Positions 60,246 to 64,000 of a stretch of DNA of 64,000 nucleotides are shown here, piece by piece. The first letter of the stretch is position 1. The number at the start of each line of letters is the position of its first letter. The DNA is from Linepithema humile (lineage: Eukaryota > Arthropoda > Insecta > Hymenoptera > Formicidae): the NCBI RefSeq assembly GCF_040581485.1, contig NC_090128.1:7378001-7442000 (forward strand), in the 5' to 3' direction. Position numbers and translations under genes: made by a program. Below the pieces are notes generated by a model. The model was not told the DNA's origin. It saw nothing but the letters and a program-made list of their open reading frames with translations, and did no database searches.

Positions 60246-63200
60246 ATAGTCAAGGTCGTTCAGACCAAACTGACCTATAATCCCGATCGAGTCACGCGCG
60301 ATCATGTAATTGGTCGCGGCCGTTATCATCGCACGGTCTGTTTATCGCCAATATCCCGCTCTCGGCATCTGTTCTTCGGCGAATCAAGTCCCCAGGTGGA
60401 ACGATGGGTGTATTCGACCTTTATCCCTTTATAGAGTGACGATAATGCGCCTCGACATTTCCTACCGCGAAAGTCATTATTCGAGAGAGCTTCTAAAGGT
60501 CGGTCGGTCCATGATTACGGTTGTCTGAAAGAATTAATCGTAGCTAAAGTATAAATGTAATAACAGAATAATAAATTTAGGAAATAATAAAAAATGCATA
60601 ATACACTGCATAGAAAATTCAGTTGGTAATAATATAATTTGATAGAAAGGAATAATGTGTTAAGATAATTTGAGAGAAATATTTTGATTTGCATAATTTT
60701 AATGATTCTTTTTCTTTCCTTTCATTGTAATTTCTGGAAAAGCAGCTTTTCGTAGTTGCGATCTTTTTTGCCCGTCGCTGTTACGGCGCAATAAATACAA
60801 TGTATATATTCACATTGATACTCGAAGCTCTATCTTTAATGAATTTGTTTACAAGGTGCGCTAGAAGAGAAGATTCAATTGCACCCGAATGGAAGATCGA
60901 TTGCTTACTCCCGCAAATCCCGCATTTATCGTTGAACTTCGTTAGACTTAATCCGCAAACTCCGAATCTCTCTTTCGCATCCACTTCGAAGGGTCTAGGA
61001 TTAAGCTAAGAAATTTCATCTTTTTCCTCGCGCAACTTATTTATATGAGTTTTCGCAGCTTAAAAACGGCTTCAGCTTCATTCAAAGGCTCTCACGCGAA
61101 ATTCCTATAAACCGTGACTTCCTTTTTTTTTTTTCAGTGCAGCTCACGTCATCAGCAAAGTGCTTTGAAAGTAACAATTATTATTCGTGTTAACAATCCC
61201 GACAAAGTGCCAAGTTTCCGACAAGCCGAGAGTAACGATAGCCAGTTTCTCTTCGTATTTCTCGGTGAAATACATTTTCCGGAATAGTTACGGCGCATTG
61301 CGCCCCGTCGTACTTTCGCCGGCACGTTCGCGCTCGGAAAGCGAAATGCGGAAAATAACAGGTGGTTTCCTCGTGCGCTCCGATGCATCCAATGGCGCGC
61401 GGTCACCATCTGTGCGCTAAAATCTCATAAATAACACAACGCGCGTCGCTTCATTTTTCCGGCAGCGGCAAGAAGAGCCGAAAAAAGCTTCTGCATATTT
61501 TCCGTGCGTTTTTTATGAAACAACTGCTGAATTTTTGATTGTTTGAAATTTCATTCGTTATTTATTCGCGGTTTTAAAATGCATATAAAGCCTGTTTCGA
61601 AAAATATTTGTTTGTATTATAATTTCGAGGAAATTAGCAGTTATTTTGCTCTGTAATTTTGCAATATTTGTGAAAGGGTGTCAGATAACAAAAACATTTA
61701 AATATCTGAAAACTGATATTTATTAGATGAAAGTAAATATAATACAAATGTTATTTTAATAATATTGTATTTATAGATGATCAAATTGGGTCAAAAATAA
61801 AATTTCTATTTGATTATCTTTATTTAAAAAATTATAGAATTATTCGACAAATTGAAATTTTTTGCAATTAGCGTCTGCCACGAACGGAAATAAATATCAA
61901 TAAACGACAGTTAACGGTAACGATATAAATATCGCGTCGGCGTGACATGATGAATTTCAGAGTCGCTACGACTGTTATCTCATCATTCTGTTAAAAAGGG
62001 ATTTATAGCGGGGAAAATGCAGAAGTAATATTTCAATGTTGGCCGAAGCAACGCAGCGCGGAATTCCGCGATGTCAAGTACCACGCGACGCTTCACGTTG
62101 TAAAATCGTTTATAATCATCCGTTATATTGTTGGCGGAATTTTTATTTACGTGCACACAGTGAAACATTATACATCATGCTTTAGGAAGAAAACTTTTTT
62201 TAGACCCACCGTTGCCATAGTAAAACACGCACGCACGCGCTTTTCTCTCTCTCCTTCTCTTTCAAAATTAGAAACCTGTGTATTTCATTCCAAAAGAATA
62301 ACGGTCCCTTTTATTGAATAAAGTGCACCAAAATGCGTTGTTGCAGGCAATTATCCTCATACCGCTACCGACTTGCGTATTTAAGTCGCACAATATATCG
62401 CAGATACAATGAGAGCTTTTTCCGACGTTAAATTAGCGTCTCGTCTCTCTGCGTTGAAAATTGTCTGTTAAAAATTGTGAAAGCGAATAAATAGTTTTCC
62501 ATATTTTAAGCCACGGTATAAGCTTTACAATAATTAGATATTAAATCTCTATTACTGTTTTTATATTGCTTATTATAACGAAGTGTGAAAAGTGGGTCGC
62601 AAAAAATTTTTTATTTTACATAATAGCATACATAATAAAAAGTTGTGCAATTTCGCTTTTGACGTTACGATCCAATATGGGTAATGGATTGGGCACGAAA
62701 ATATCGGGTGCCTCCCACTTTTTATCTTTTCGGAAGGATGCATCCCCCGGAGAGGAGATTTATAATAACTGCGATATTTTTTGCGCGAGAAGGATGGTCG
62801 CGGCCGAAATCGATAGAGCTCGAAATTCATCCGACTAAACGACGAAGCGAGGCGGAACGAAAAAGCAGAATAATAAAAATCGAACGCGCGCACGAGGAGA
62901 GTTGTAGTCCTCGTGGGAAGCGGAACACGTGCGAACGCGTTAAGGAGATCAGCAATATAAATGCACGGAATATAGACAGTGGTATTCGCGCGATAGTAGG
63001 CAATGTGTGTTTTACGACGCGTCACGCTTTGATGCAATTCAAATTGCCATGTGTATCCCGCTGTCACTCTTGTTCCGTCCCAACAAGAGTACACTGACTG
63101 CGAATGACGTCCGTGGTGCACCGAAGGCAATTCCCGCTTTTGTCTGCGACGAAATACAAACCTGATACGGGCGCGTTTCGTATTTTTTTGTACAAAGAGT

Positions 63201-64000
63201 GGTCGAACATATATTGATTGAAGGATTTATTCATATGCTGCGACTGCGGCAATATGGCCATCATAATAATATCGGATGGATAAAATAGCGGTTTGTTAGC
63301 AATTATGTATGTAAATCGATAATTAATAATAGCACGTTAAACAGTTGCGGTGCAGTTGTGTGTTGCGCTTATATTATTCATCACTTTGCGGTAAATAATT
63401 TTGTCGAACATACACATGCAACGTTAATGAAATTGCTAAGCGGTTTATAGAGACAAACAGATATTTTTTTCATATATTCACAAGTTGAAAGTAAAATAAT
63501 AGTAAAATAATTTATTCCAATGCATTTGTATCGCTTTGCCGCAATGCAGTGGATAAATATCAAAAATTAAATCTGCCGTACATTAATTATATTATTAACA
63601 ATAATAAGCGGGTTAACAAGCGAAGCATTTCGTATTAATTCATGCGTTAATAGTGGCATGCTTGTTTCTTGCTTGGTGCTTGCAAGCTGTGCTGTTTCAC
63701 GCCGGTAGCAGGCAGTATCATTGCGTAGTTTCAGTCCGCCGAGTTTCCCGACAGCGCTCCACACAATCGAATGCTGTTGTCGTGCATTGCATTCGTCGAC
63801 GGCTGTCCGGGACCAAAGGCAAAGTCAAACACAGGCGTTAAGCAAAGATTCACGTCGGGCTCGGTAGCTGCTTCGTTTGAATTAACAATAAGCAAGCAGC
63901 TTGGTAGAAGATTCGCTGTATTTAACTTTATAGTGACAAAGGTCCTACCTTATGACGTTCTTCGAAAGCTTCTCTCGCAGCTTGCATCCGCAACGTGCAC
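60246..64000. other. Intergenic DNA to the window end, no gene recognised
   Basis: GC pockets at 60250-60530, 61030-61460 and 62680-63140. A strong-looking acceptor (long T run then CAG) ends at 61139, and a CT-rich run is at 62238-62262. The longest frame, 185 codons on the minus strand at 62573-63130, has no recognisable domain and is matched by a 137-codon frame on the other strand, so it is not accepted as a gene. Confidence 0.45.

Noticed and set aside
61115..61165. Strong polypyrimidine-CAG acceptor as the start of an exon
   Set aside because: No open frame of receptor-like or other known protein follows, and no compatible donor could be chosen.
62573..63130. 185-codon minus-strand frame, longest non-repeat frame near the window end
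   Set aside because: A 137-codon frame overlaps it on the plus strand, composition follows the local GC pocket, and the peptide shows no domain, signal or splice support.
1..64000. CRISPR arrays, operons, prophage or bacterial insertion sequences
   Set aside because: No regularly spaced repeats, no bacterial gene packing, and the only clear gene is intron-split and metazoan.

Overview
This window looks like nuclear DNA of an insect, most likely a hymenopteran such as an ant. It is AT-rich overall with many CpG-rich pockets, so CpG is not visibly depleted. It has many (CT)n/(GA)n microsatellites, GT-AG spliced exons with introns from about 0.4 to 20 kb, and very little coding sequence. The taxon is inferred from sequence style and receptor family, not from a marker gene.

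Only one gene is well supported. It is the 3' part of a plus-strand class B seven-transmembrane receptor of the methuselah-like type, in six exons: 26550-26655, 46768-47027, 49624-49725, 50112-50298, 51778-51864 and 53025-53081. All five junctions have GT/AG borders and matching phases. Joined, they give 265 residues covering TM2 to TM7 and a short tail, ending at a TAG at 53079-53081. A probable poly(A) signal lies at 53826-53831. The first exon opens inside a codon, and no exon for TM1 or the ectodomain could be recognised upstream. The gene therefore begins before position 26550, either outside the window or in an exon I could not see.

Layout. 1-26.5 kb: AT-rich DNA with no convincing exon. 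It holds a roughly 347-bp fold-back element (16576-16922), a minus-strand reading frame with poly(A) signal and A tail that looks like a retrocopy (19205-19449), an old dispersed duplication (13493/14445) and a diverged tandem duplication next to the first receptor exon (26131-26493). 26.66-46.77 kb: a 20-kb intron with a tRNA-derived relic (about 32527-32595) and a perfect 24-bp palindrome centred on CACGTG (44295-44318). 47-53 kb: the clustered remaining exons; one intron carries a 78-bp (GA) tract and another a three-copy AT-rich tandem array. 53.8-64 kb: 3' flank and intergenic DNA, including a 104-bp uninterrupted alternating purine-pyrimidine tract (57083-57186) inside a CpG-richer zone that could be the 5' region of a neighbouring gene.

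No rRNA, intact tRNA, CRISPR array, operon or intact transposase/reverse transcriptase frame was seen. I did not find a convincing new multi-gene system. The items most worth checking are the palindromic and repeat structures, the retrocopy and the incomplete, divergent receptor.
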